NCBI RefSeq assembly: GCF_003570705.1
Contig: NZ_QWVT01000007.1
Span: 51,357 to 115,356, forward strand
Source: Mesobacillus zeae
Lineage (GTDB): Bacteria > Bacillota > Bacilli > Bacillales > Cytobacillaceae
DNA length: 64,000 nucleotides
Direction of reading: 5' to 3'
Shown: positions 49,383 to 58,890 of the stretch, piece after piece
Layout: the number at the start of each line of letters is the position of its first letter
Position numbering within the stretch: position 1 is the stretch's first letter
Made by a program: the position numbers and the translations under genes
The notes under the pieces: model-generated
The model's database searches: none
What the model saw: only the letters and a program-made list of their open reading frames with translations
What the model was told of the DNA's origin: nothing

Positions 49383-51266
49383 TCAGCTTCGCCAAACCCG
49401 TTTGTTTTCAACTCTTCTTGTAAGTCCCATGGCATCAAGTCGTTCTAGGAAAGGAATCAGGTATTTACGGGATAGGCCCACTGCTGCTTTGGCGTCCCCT
49501 ACTTCAAAATCAGTACCGGTTCCCCGTCTCATTGTGTCAACAGCACGTTCAAATAGCTCTGAGTGCCAGTAGTACTGCTGGTCGAGCGGCACAATACTCC
49601 GCTCATCTTCAAGGAACTTTTTCAATTCTTCTGCTAGGTTACCCGGTATCCCAGCATCTTGTAAATAGTCCGCAAAATAGCGAACCTGCAATCCATCGCG
49701 CTTCAAAGCTTCCAGCATGCCAGCCGTGCGCTTTTCCCAGTTTTTCGGTACATGCGGGATGAATTTCCCGAGCCTTATGAACTGATCCTTTCGAGCAAAG
49801 ATTCCTCTTTGCAAACCGTTTTCGACCACATAATCCAATAGTGTCTTAGGGAAGGCCTTTTGCATCGTCTGCAGTAGTTCTGCTTTGTTCAGGCCCTGTC
49901 TCATTGGGGTTTCTCGATGGAAATCCTCAAGACGATCCGTGATATCATCCTCTATTGCATCTGCCAGCCCACGTACAGTGAATTCTTTTCCATTGATTGG
50001 AACAAACTCTTCCCTCATCAAATGCTGCCGAAGCGTTTCTTCAGGAAGTGCCGTTCTCTTGATCAGTTCTTCAGTCGAAAGACTTTTTGCTTCATATAGG
50101 GCAGCTGTAATCCTTTCAACAGGTGTTCCAGCCTTTTTCTTTTCCAATTCTTGTATCGTCTGCTCGCCAAATCGGTATTTGTTTCCCCTGGGATCAATAA
50201 CCCAGCCCCCGCCAATTGTTTCCTGCGGACTTGGCCTGCGGATAATGAAGCGGTCCCCGCGCTTTGTGACAGCCTCTTCTTCCAGCCTTAGCTGGCAGAG
50301 AATTTCATCGGATTCTTCCTTGAGCTCATTCCGGTCAAAAAAGACAATTCTCCCCATCACCTCAGCCGTACCAATATGGCATTTAACAGGTGTACGCTGC
50401 TTGACGAGATGCTCAAGATCTTCAACGACCCGGATGGCTACATCGATTGTCCTCGTTACAATAAACTGCTCCGATGAGACAAGCACATCGCCGCGTTCAA
50501 GGTCTTCTCTCGAAATTCCCGAAAGGTTGATGGCCGCCCGCTGTCCGGCAAAAGCAGTTTTTGCCTGTTTATGGTGAACCTGCAGCTGTCTTGCTTTTAC
50601 CTCCAGCCCTTTTGGCATGACCATCAGTGACTGTCCTTCTTCAACCGTGCCTTCATAGACTGTGCCCCTAACAACGGTTCCCTGACCTTTGACCGTGAAC
50701 ACCTGGTCGACCGGAAGACGGAATGCCCCCCGGACATCGCGCATTTCCTGGCTTTTCAGCGTATCAATAATGAGCTTCTTCAGCTCTTCCGTTCCCTTTT
50801 TTGCGAGTGAATCGACAAGCATAAATGGCGCGTCTGCGAATACGGTTCCTTCCAATTCACCTAGAATATCATCTTTGACCAGATCGATAAACTCGTCTTC
50901 TACCCGGTCAATTTTTGTAATTGCCACGATTCCCGATTGGATTCCAAGGAAGCCGAGAATATCAAGATGTTCCCTAGTTTGTGGCATCACACCTTCATCT
51001 GCCGCCACAACAAGAACGACAAGGTCAATCCCGCCCACACCGGCAATCATCTGGCGGATAAAACGTTCGTGCCCAGGAACATCAATTACCGAAATTTGGA
51101 CTTCTTCATCTTCATATAATGGTGCAAAACCCAATTCAATCGAAATCTGGCGTTCTTTCTCTTCTTTCAGCCGGTCTGTGTCCACGTTTGTTAGCGCTTT
51201 TGTAAGCGAGGTTTTTCCGTGGTCAATATGGCCGGCCATTCCAATAGTAAAAAATCGTTTTACCAT
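49383..51266 (-). CDS. selB: Selenocysteine-specific elongation factor SelB
   Basis: 627 residues: GTPase domain with GHIDHGKTSL, DVPGHERFI and TKID motifs, EF-Tu-like domains 2-3, and four winged-helix C-terminal repeats (about 370-627) that bind the SECIS hairpin. Length and layout are normal, with no truncation. SelB delivers Sec-tRNA to UGA codons. Neither selA, selD nor a tRNA-Sec gene is seen in this window, which is unusual since selA is commonly adjacent. No selenoprotein is recognisable nearby. Confidence 0.93.
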   Translation of the reverse strand: MVKRFFTIGMAGHIDHGKTSLTKALTNVDTDRLKEEKERQISIELGFAPLYEDEEVQISVIDVPGHERFIRQMIAGVGGIDLVVLVVAADEGVMPQTREHLDILGFLGIQSGIVAITKIDRVEDEFIDLVKDDILGELEGTVFADAPFMLVDSLAKKGTEELKKLIIDTLKSQEMRDVRGAFRLPVDQVFTVKGQGTVVRGTVYEGTVEEGQSLMVMPKGLEVKARQLQVHHKQAKTAFAGQRAAINLSGISREDLERGDVLVSSEQFIVTRTIDVAIRVVEDLEHLVKQRTPVKCHIGTAEVMGRIVFFDRNELKEESDEILCQLRLEEEAVTKRGDRFIIRRPSPQETIGGGWVIDPRGNKYRFGEQTIQELEKKKAGTPVERITAALYEAKSLSTEELIKRTALPEETLRQHLMREEFVPINGKEFTVRGLADAIEDDITDRLEDFHRETPMRQGLNKAELLQTMQKAFPKTLLDYVVENGLQRGIFARKDQFIRLGKFIPHVPKNWEKRTAGMLEALKRDGLQVRYFADYLQDAGIPGNLAEELKKFLEDERSIVPLDQQYYWHSELFERAVDTMRRGTGTDFEVGDAKAAVGLSRKYLIPFLERLDAMGLTRRVENKRVWRS

Positions 51267-51607
51267 GCTGCCACCTACTTTTATGTATCTTCTCTCCTAC
51301 TTTATCGTGAAAGCCGCTTGAGTTCAAGAAACCATTATAATGTAAAAAAAAATGCAGGCTTTTTTAGCATATATCTAACAAGGCAGGAAAATGATCCGAT
51401 AATAATACAGTGCCTTATTTCCATATTCCAAATAATAATTTTTCCCTTAACGAATCATTTCCCTTTTCCAAATATAGATTCATTGTTTGGAATAAATTGA
51501 TAATACACTAAAACCAATTTAACCCTTGCAGTCTATTTCCCAATCGATTTACAATTGAATTTGTATCCATTCGGACGGATAGAAAAGTATATATTAAGGA
51601 TGATAGA
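51267..51607. other. 341-bp AT-rich divergent gap between selB and pdaC
   Basis: I see no tRNA or coding frame. Promoters for both genes must be here but none stands out. Confidence 0.4.
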
Positions 51608-53035
51608 ATGAAACCCACTAAGTTTACCTACCTAGCTTTGACTCTCGTTTTTCTAATTGGAGGATTCTTCTTCCTCTTGAAGTCAAATCAGGCCCAGCAA
51701 ACGGCGCAAGTTAAGAAAAGCAACAATACTACTATCGAGCATTCAAAATACGAGGGAGTCGATATTAAGTCAGCAATCAGCGATGAAGAAACATTCCACA
51801 GCGCAATTCACTATCCAATATTTCAAGAAGAAGCACTGAACAAAAAAATAGAAAAAAGCATCTCCAAAATTCATAATAATTTTCGTGAAGAAGTGAGCAT
51901 AGAAAGCAAAAAACACCTGAAAGAAAATCCTGCCACGCTGCTTGTCTCGTTCGATATATATGAAGCTGCAGACGATGTCTATTCGATTGTCTTTTCCGAG
52001 GAAAGCTATGTTAACGGCGCAAACGGCCGCGCCAAAACAAAAATATTTTTAGTTGATACAAAAGAAGGAAAATTTATTAAACAGCACGAAATTTTTACTG
52101 ATGATAGAAAGGCTGGTGAAAAACTCTATCTTCTCCTCAATCAGCAATTCAAATCATCTAAAGATTACAGGGATTATTATTTCGAGGACCAGTTAAAAGA
52201 GCGAATAAAAGATAATTCCAACCTGGAAAATATGTATTTGACTGATAAATCGATGAACTATAAGTTTGGGAAATACGAAGTTACGGCTGGTGCGGCTGGT
52301 ATGCCTGAAATTTCGATTCCTTTATCTAAAGTTCAGGATTTGTTAGCTCCCCAATGGAAAAAAAGGCTGAAGCTTCAAGATAATATAAAGGAAGATCAAT
52401 CTAATCCCGAGGCACAAAACAAGAAGAATGAGAACAATAAGTTAAGTGCCCAGCAAGAGCCCACAGCACCTGCGCCTCAAAGCGGCAAGCAAGTTGCCTT
52501 AACGTTTGATGACGGCCCGCATCCTCAAAATACTCCAGCCATTTTGAACCTGCTCAAAAAATATGATGCGAAAGCAACCTTTTTCATGCTGGGAAGCAGG
52601 GTCGACTTTTATCCGGACGTCGCCAAACAAGTTGCTGAGCAAGGACATGAGCTTGGAAACCATACATGGGATCACAAGGATTTGACAACACTTCCGGCTT
52701 TCGAAGTCCAGGATGAAATCAAAAAAACGGATTATGCAATCAAAAAAGCTACAGGCATTCCTTCTTCGGCCTACCGGCCTCCATACGGAGCTTTCAATGA
52801 CCAAGTGAAAAACTCTGCAGGTGGGACACCTGTGTTATGGTCAGTCGACACCTTGGATTGGAAATCAAAAAACCCGAATGAAGTTCTCTCCATTGTAAAG
52901 TCAAATGTGGGAGATAATTCGATTATATTGATGCATGACATTCATGCGACAACCGTTGAAGCATTAGATAAAGTTTTGCAATACCTTAAATCAGAGGGCT
53001 ACCACTTTGTAACAGTTTCCGAAATTCAGGCGTAA
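51608..53035 (+). CDS. pdaC: PdaC-like peptidoglycan polysaccharide deacetylase
   Basis: 475 residues: N-terminal membrane anchor (about 7-24), DUF4163/DUF3298-type region (about 50-260), a linker rich in Gln/Asn/Pro, and a C-terminal NodB domain with TFDDGPHPQNT, GHELGNHTWDH, RPPYGAFN and LMHDIHATT. Size and order match B. subtilis PdaC (YjeA), which removes N-acetyl groups from muramic acid and gives lysozyme resistance. Own terminator downstream. Confidence 0.9.
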   Translation: MKPTKFTYLALTLVFLIGGFFFLLKSNQAQQTAQVKKSNNTTIEHSKYEGVDIKSAISDEETFHSAIHYPIFQEEALNKKIEKSISKIHNNFREEVSIESKKHLKENPATLLVSFDIYEAADDVYSIVFSEESYVNGANGRAKTKIFLVDTKEGKFIKQHEIFTDDRKAGEKLYLLLNQQFKSSKDYRDYYFEDQLKERIKDNSNLENMYLTDKSMNYKFGKYEVTAGAAGMPEISIPLSKVQDLLAPQWKKRLKLQDNIKEDQSNPEAQNKKNENNKLSAQQEPTAPAPQSGKQVALTFDDGPHPQNTPAILNLLKKYDAKATFFMLGSRVDFYPDVAKQVAEQGHELGNHTWDHKDLTTLPAFEVQDEIKKTDYAIKKATGIPSSAYRPPYGAFNDQVKNSAGGTPVLWSVDTLDWKSKNPNEVLSIVKSNVGDNSIILMHDIHATTVEALDKVLQYLKSEGYHFVTVSEIQA

Positions 53036-53039
53036 ACAG

Positions 53040-53085
53040 ACAGAAAGGCCGAGACAGGAAAATATCTGTCTCGGCCTTTCTTATT
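53040..53085. terminator. Terminator of pdaC
   Basis: AGAAAGGCCGAGACAG and CTGTCTCGGCCTTTCT form a perfect 16-bp stem, followed by TATTATAA. Confidence 0.9.
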
Positions 53086-53137
53086 ATAATTGGGGGCTAA
53101 TTTTGTATTGAACAAAGCTATGGAAAATCAGACCAGT

Positions 53138-54199
53138 TTAGTGCTTTTTCCTGATCTTCTCAATCACGGCTTCCATTTCCTCAGGCCTAACAAACTCAAT
53201 CGGTGAGAAACCTTTTTCAAACACAACAGAGTCCGCTTCAATCATGAGAACATATTTCCCTCCTACTTTCGCCAGGTGGACAGTCTCCCCAAAATCAGAC
53301 AGCAGCCCTTTGACAGCGACATGGTCCAGCTTCATCTTCAGCTCAAGTTCCGGTGTATGCTCTACGAGCTGCGCTGCCGCCTCGATTACCTGTTCGGGGG
53401 CAAAACGCTCCTGCAATTCCCGCTTTTCGCTCGCAGCCCAAATTTCCATCGAGTTTTCAAGTTCTTCTCGTTCTTCACTCTCAGGCTCATACATATCTTC
53501 AATATGCCCGCGCACCATTTCAATTACCTGGGTTTTAACAATTTCGGGCATCGACTGGCCATACTCGACAAATTTCAAAAAATCTTCGAAATAGCGGGCG
53601 TGCGAAGCTTGGTTAATCTTCAATTCATTCTCTTCGATCATGCCTTCCTCGGGCATAAATGGGTAGACAATCGACTTCATACCTTTTGTCGTAATGGCCA
53701 TTTCCACATTCCGGATTAACGTTGCTTCATCTGAAATTGCAGCCACTTTCGGTTCGAAGTCGCATTTTAAGACAAAGATGAAGGAATCGTCAAAGTACTT
53801 CCTGAGCTTGGCCCTGGCCACGATAAAAACGCCGCCCCTGACCGCGCTTGCCTCTACATACGCTAGGGCAAACTTCTCGCTTTCTTCCATAAACGCTTCC
53901 TTTGTGTCAGCCTGGCGCGCCCGGCTAAACAAATTATAATTGGGGTTTGACGTGAGATCATACCCTTCTTCTACAATGAAATATCCTATCTTTGTCGGTA
54001 CTTCCTCCGTCTTTGGATGGCGGTCTGCCTTCCGCTTCATAATTTTCGTGAATTCCCCATCAAGAAAATCCTTAAGAGAACTATCTTCGTATTCTTCTTC
54101 CGTCAATGTCTGGAAATGACGACAGCGCTTGTCTGCCTGCTCTCCTTTGCCATCGACTGTAACTACATAAAATGATAGAAATTGAACCTGAAAATCCAT
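53138..54199 (-). CDS. DUF3900 family protein
   Basis: 353 residues, soluble, acidic; starts MDFQVQFLSFYVVTVDG and contains VAAISDEATLIRNVEMAITTKGMKSIVYPFMPEEG. The DUF3900 family is confined to Bacilli and has no known role; size is normal. It lies 35 bp behind sbcC on the same strand, so it could share the sbcDC transcript. Confidence 0.75.
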   Translation of the reverse strand: MDFQVQFLSFYVVTVDGKGEQADKRCRHFQTLTEEEYEDSSLKDFLDGEFTKIMKRKADRHPKTEEVPTKIGYFIVEEGYDLTSNPNYNLFSRARQADTKEAFMEESEKFALAYVEASAVRGGVFIVARAKLRKYFDDSFIFVLKCDFEPKVAAISDEATLIRNVEMAITTKGMKSIVYPFMPEEGMIEENELKINQASHARYFEDFLKFVEYGQSMPEIVKTQVIEMVRGHIEDMYEPESEEREELENSMEIWAASEKRELQERFAPEQVIEAAAQLVEHTPELELKMKLDHVAVKGLLSDFGETVHLAKVGGKYVLMIEADSVVFEKGFSPIEFVRPEEMEAVIEKIRKKH

Positions 54200-54234
54200 T
54201 CATACTCTCCCTGCAATCTTTAATATACAACTCT

Positions 54235-57200
54235 CTAACCGTTCATCAAAACAAATTCCGTGCGGCTCCCCGACTGTGTGGACATGACTTCTAGCCTCGC
54301 GTCAATTCTCTCTTTCAGTTCTGGTACATGCGATATGATACCGACAAGGCGACCGCTGCTTTGAATATCGATCAAAGCCTCGATAGCCTGGTCCAGCGAT
54401 TCCGGATCAAGCGTCCCAAAGCCTTCATCAATAAACATTGTTTCAAGCGATACACCACCCGCATAGTTTTGAACTACGTCTGCAAGACCAAGTGCAAGCG
54501 ACAGGGCAGCTTTAAAGCTCTCTCCTCCCGAGAGTGTCTTCACATGACGTTCCTGCCCGGTATACTGGTCAAACACAAGGAGCTCCAGCCCGCTTTGCAC
54601 ATTCCCTTTGGAACGGTCTGTTTTCCGGAGGAGCCGGTAGCGTCCGCCGGTCATTTTACCAAGCCTGATATTTGCTTCAGCAAGTATATCATCGAGAAAG
54701 GACGCAAGAACATATCGTTCAAACGTAATTCTGTAAGTGTTCTGTCCTCTTGAAATATCTGAAAGATGCCCAACCAGTTTATATCGTTCTTCCAGGAACC
54801 TGATTTGCTCGTTGATTCTATCAACGGCTGCAATCAACTGGTCATTTTCCCGTTTACAGTACAACAGAGCTTGATACGTTTCTTCGGATATTTTCATCTC
54901 TTGATCTATTTCTTCCAGTTTACTCTTCAGCAAATTCAGATCGGGTTTCGAGACATCCTTTAAAATCTCTGACAAATTATCATACTGGTCGGATACAGAC
55001 CGCCAGTCTTCCCGGTACTGGCGGACAGCCGACTCCAGACGTTGCACTTCACTTTGCTCCCGTTTCGAAATATTGTATTCTTGGTAATTTTCGAATCCCT
55101 GGCTGACCATGTTCGACCGGAAGTGCTCACGTTCTTTTCCTAGCTTTTCAGTGGATTCTTTGAGAAGCTTGTCCAATTCATCAGCCCTTGCATTTTCAAC
55201 ACTGAGTTTTTCCTTTGCTTCCTGAAACTTCCGCTGGGCCATCTCCAGCTGGCTGATCATACTTTTATGTGTGTCAACAGCCTGCTGATATTGAACGTTA
55301 AAAGCGGACAGTGAACGAAGATTCTCAGGTACCGATACCATCATACGTTCAAGTGTGGTCTTTCTCCCTGTATATTCAACCAACAGCCTTCCGATTTCTT
55401 CATCGATTTCTCTCAAGCTCTTTTCCTTCAAGTCACGCTGTTCTTCAGCCTTATGTTCTTTCTCTTTTAACTGTGGAATTTTCCTGGCAGCATGTAAAAG
55501 CAATTCATGCTGATTTTCCGAGTCTGCTTTTTTTGCCTCAAGCTGATCCGTTTCTTCTCGGAGGCAATCTTTATCAAAACCCGGAGCATCAGCCAAAATT
55601 TCCTTGAGCATTTCACTGCCAGTTTCCCTGAGGCTATTCAATGCGGATTCTGCTTCTATAAAATTCTTTTCTTCCTTTGACTTAAGCTGTTCTAGCATGC
55701 CAGCCTGTTCACGTGCGGATTTTAGATCGTCCTGTGACGGAATAAAGCCATGCGGAGCAGCAGCTGGGGTTGGATGGCTTTCCGAGCCGCAAACCGGACA
55801 AGCACATCCAGTCTTTAAGGAGGAAGCAAGAGCTGCTGCCTGAGTATCAAGCCATTGCTGCTCCAGTTTCCCCACCGTCGCCTTCCCATCCGAAAGTCGG
55901 CGGCAGGCATGTTCATAAGCCGCTTGTTTCCCACCAAAATCAGCAACAGCTTTTAGCTCGCGTTTCAAGTGGGACTCCAGCTTCCTATGCTTTAAAAGTT
56001 GCGAGTCCAGCTTGTCCAGGTTCCGTTGATTTTCGACCGCGTCCATTTGAGCCTTCTCAGCAGCTTCCCGCTCTTTTTTCAATGATTTCAGCCGAGAGGA
56101 CAATTCAAGAGTCTCTCCCTCAAGTACTTGCTTCTTGTTTTTCGAAAGTGTCAGTGATTGTTTCAGGTTCCCGGTTAGTTTCATTGTTGCGTCAAACGCC
56201 TTGACATCTTCCCGGATATGGTCGAGCCTGCTGATCCTGTCGGCCGCTGCCTTTCTTTCATGTTCAAGCGCCTCAAGCTTCTCGAATTCCTGTTGATGGC
56301 TCTGTACAGTCTCTTCACTGTAGCGGATGGCCGCTGCCATTCTTTCAAGCTCTCCCCCGAGCGCATCGCAGTCTTTTTTCAGCCTATGGCATAGTTCCTC
56401 TTGGCTTGCCAGCAATTCCGCTTTTTTCGCAAGCTCCGCTTCTTTTTCCACGGATTCGAATTCTGCTTTTCTGCTCTGCAGTTCTTCCATTTTTCCTCTC
56501 AATTCTTCCAGTGTAACCAGCTGCTTTAAGATGGACTCTGCCTCAAACAGCTTTTGCTGCAGGCGGTTACGCTCCTCCTGCTTTTCAACCCGCTCCAATG
56601 CTAGTCTTTCAAGCTCTTCCCCCATAAGGATTAGCTCATCTTTCAGAAGAGGAATGAGCAGGCTTTCATTCGTGCTGCCTGCATCAAGATAAGCTCTCAG
56701 CTCTTCGCTTTTAAACGGGTGGGCTTTTAACAGAGCGGCATTTCGTTCTTCCGCCTGCTTCTCCACATGCTGCTTCAGTTCTGCAGCCTCCGCTTTCAGC
56801 TTTTCCTCGATTTTTTTATACAGGCCTGTATGGAACAGCCGCTGCAGGATGACTTCCTTGTCTTTGCTGTCGGATGTCAGGAGTTTGCGGAACTCTCCCT
56901 GCGGAATCATGAGGATTTGCCTGAACTGGCTGCTGTCGATAATCATAATTTCCCGGACCTTTTCATCCACATCACGCACATTAGCGGCAAGCAGGCGGGC
57001 TTTCCCGTCATCATCGATCATGTAAAGCTCCGCCTTAGCACCGACGGTTGTAAAGCCGTCACCCCGCTCTTTTCTTTTTTCCTGCTGGGGCGAGCGTGAA
57101 ATCCGGTAAGTTTTCTGCCGAAGCAAAAACTCAAGGGTAATTTCGGTAGGCAGATGATCCCTTGCAAACTGGCTTCGGAGGTCTGTACCGTTCCGATCCT

Positions 57201-57375
57201 CGCCGCTGGCTTTCCCATAAATTGCATAGCTGATTCCATCGAAAATCGTTGTCTTCCCTGAACCAGTCTTTCCCGAAATGACGAACATCGTCCTATTCCC
57301 AAGCACTGTGAAATCAATTGTTTCCGTTCCGGCATAAGGGCCGAAAGCCTGAATGGTGAGTTTCAGCGGCTTCAT
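54235..57375 (-). CDS. sbcC: Exonuclease subunit SbcC (Rad50-like)
   Basis: 1046 residues: N-terminal ABC half (Walker A ISGKTGSGKTTIFD), long coiled coils with a zinc-hook CPVC near residue 525, and C-terminal half with signature TLSGGESFKAALSLALGLA and Walker B MFIDEGFGTLD. With SbcD it forms the Mre11-Rad50-type nuclease that opens hairpins and blocked DNA ends. Its ATG overlaps the sbcD stop by ATGA. Confidence 0.95.
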   Translation of the reverse strand: MKPLKLTIQAFGPYAGTETIDFTVLGNRTMFVISGKTGSGKTTIFDGISYAIYGKASGEDRNGTDLRSQFARDHLPTEITLEFLLRQKTYRISRSPQQEKRKERGDGFTTVGAKAELYMIDDDGKARLLAANVRDVDEKVREIMIIDSSQFRQILMIPQGEFRKLLTSDSKDKEVILQRLFHTGLYKKIEEKLKAEAAELKQHVEKQAEERNAALLKAHPFKSEELRAYLDAGSTNESLLIPLLKDELILMGEELERLALERVEKQEERNRLQQKLFEAESILKQLVTLEELRGKMEELQSRKAEFESVEKEAELAKKAELLASQEELCHRLKKDCDALGGELERMAAAIRYSEETVQSHQQEFEKLEALEHERKAAADRISRLDHIREDVKAFDATMKLTGNLKQSLTLSKNKKQVLEGETLELSSRLKSLKKEREAAEKAQMDAVENQRNLDKLDSQLLKHRKLESHLKRELKAVADFGGKQAAYEHACRRLSDGKATVGKLEQQWLDTQAAALASSLKTGCACPVCGSESHPTPAAAPHGFIPSQDDLKSAREQAGMLEQLKSKEEKNFIEAESALNSLRETGSEMLKEILADAPGFDKDCLREETDQLEAKKADSENQHELLLHAARKIPQLKEKEHKAEEQRDLKEKSLREIDEEIGRLLVEYTGRKTTLERMMVSVPENLRSLSAFNVQYQQAVDTHKSMISQLEMAQRKFQEAKEKLSVENARADELDKLLKESTEKLGKEREHFRSNMVSQGFENYQEYNISKREQSEVQRLESAVRQYREDWRSVSDQYDNLSEILKDVSKPDLNLLKSKLEEIDQEMKISEETYQALLYCKRENDQLIAAVDRINEQIRFLEERYKLVGHLSDISRGQNTYRITFERYVLASFLDDILAEANIRLGKMTGGRYRLLRKTDRSKGNVQSGLELLVFDQYTGQERHVKTLSGGESFKAALSLALGLADVVQNYAGGVSLETMFIDEGFGTLDPESLDQAIEALIDIQSSGRLVGIISHVPELKERIDARLEVMSTQSGSRTEFVLMNG

Positions 57376-58517
57376 TTCCCACCCTCCTCCTTCAAGACAT
57401 CGTCGATGACACTGGCAATGGCCTCTCGCTTTTCCCTGGTGAATTCAGCTGTCGTCATCTCCTGGTAAAATTGTTCAAAGAGCTCAAGCTCAGATTTCTT
57501 TTCTTCCCGGGCAAAAATCATGTTATGCTTTTCTTTTTTATCGGCTGCCTCAATCTTCCTTTCTAGATGCAAAACGTTCGGATACACCTGGCGAAGCTTT
57601 CCTATCGGGTCAATCAGTGCACCATCGTCCAATAGCGTGATTTTAAGATAGTCATCCGTTTTTTCTTTTTCATAGAAAGAAGGATCAAGCAGTTCTTCGA
57701 GATGGCCCGCAATCTCTCTCATATCCTGCCTTGGATCAAGCGTATGGCTTCGCGCCTTGAAAGTGCCGTTATCGGACATCTCAATGATCGATACCGCTTT
57801 TCGCTGCTTTGCCTCGGAAAAAGAATACTTCATGAGTGAGCCGGAATATTTTACTTTTTCATGCCGAATGGCATCTGGACTATGCAAATGGCCAAGTGCC
57901 GTATAAGAAAATGCATCAAATAGATCTGCCGAGACACTTCCGGATCCTCCAACGGAGAGCAGCCGCTCTGAATCACATGTCTCCCCGCCCTGTACGAACG
58001 CATGCCCGACCAGAACATTGGGTTCATTTGGGTTCAAACTCTCCTCAATTTTCCCGATGACTCTTTTCATCGCATCCTGGTGAGTATGGACGGAAGCATC
58101 ATCATACAAGTAACGGACGGTTCCCGGCTCAGCGTAAGGTACAAGGTGGAAATTGACACCATTAATATGTATCGGCTGAGGGCGGTCTGTCAGCTTCCCT
58201 GTCAGGTAAAAATGGTTATGGCGGTACCACGAGCTTCCAAACGAAAGCCTTTCGGCGCTGTCGTGGTTCCCGGCAATGGCCACGATCGGCGTATTAAGTT
58301 CCACATTGATCCTGAACAGGATTTCATCAAGCAGTTCCACTGCTTCAACAGGCGGGACGGAACGATCATACAAATCACCTGCGATAACGACGGCGTCAGG
58401 TTGTTCCTCTGCGACAAGGCCGATAAATTGATCTAGAATATGCCGCTGGTCCCCAGTCATGTACAAGCCATGTACAAGCTTCCCCAGGTGCCAGTCACCC
58501 GTATGGATAAATTTCAT
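57372..58517 (-). CDS. sbcD: Exonuclease subunit SbcD (Mre11-like)
   Basis: About 381 residues. Metallophosphatase motifs HTGDWHLGK, VIAGDLYDRSVPP, GNHDSAERL and ALGHLHSP are intact. Start ATG at 58517 follows AGGGGTGA. First gene of the sbcDC operon. Confidence 0.95.
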   Translation of the reverse strand: MKFIHTGDWHLGKLVHGLYMTGDQRHILDQFIGLVAEEQPDAVVIAGDLYDRSVPPVEAVELLDEILFRINVELNTPIVAIAGNHDSAERLSFGSSWYRHNHFYLTGKLTDRPQPIHINGVNFHLVPYAEPGTVRYLYDDASVHTHQDAMKRVIGKIEESLNPNEPNVLVGHAFVQGGETCDSERLLSVGGSGSVSADLFDAFSYTALGHLHSPDAIRHEKVKYSGSLMKYSFSEAKQRKAVSIIEMSDNGTFKARSHTLDPRQDMREIAGHLEELLDPSFYEKEKTDDYLKITLLDDGALIDPIGKLRQVYPNVLHLERKIEAADKKEKHNMIFAREEKKSELELFEQFYQEMTTAEFTREKREAIASVIDDVLKEEGGK

Positions 58518-58798
58518 GTATTTCACCCCTGCTGAAATGTTCTGCCGGCAATCTCTTCCGGCGGATAACGATTCAGTGATTTTAATTAATGCTACTATTA
58601 TACCAAACTGGCGCTCTGCAAAAATCTTACAAATGAAGGAAAAAGCCAGAACCTTTGTTCTTATCTTATCAAAGGACTGGCAGGTTTTCTAGTTGCTTTT
58701 ATCTTAGCTTGCGATTCATAGGTAAATATCAAGGGAAGACAGCCGCGTATTTTTTCAGATTTGGTTTAAACGTTTAGTACAGACTCCCCTATGGTCGC

Positions 58799-58821
58799 GT
58801 ATAGATACAGTACATCTATAC
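58799..58821. promoter_or_regulatory. Perfect inverted repeat upstream of the ArsB-like gene
   Basis: GTATAGAT (58799-58806) and ATCTATAC (58814-58821) flank ACAGTAC, about 70 bp before the gene. It looks like an operator, for example of a GntR/TetR-type dimer. No regulator gene is adjacent. The rest of 58527-58798 has nothing I recognise. Confidence 0.5.
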
Positions 58822-58890
58822 TCTCATGATGTAAAAAGGAGTGAGTTATATTACTATTTCCCTCTACCACCGGAAGGGAGGTGCTGAAAA

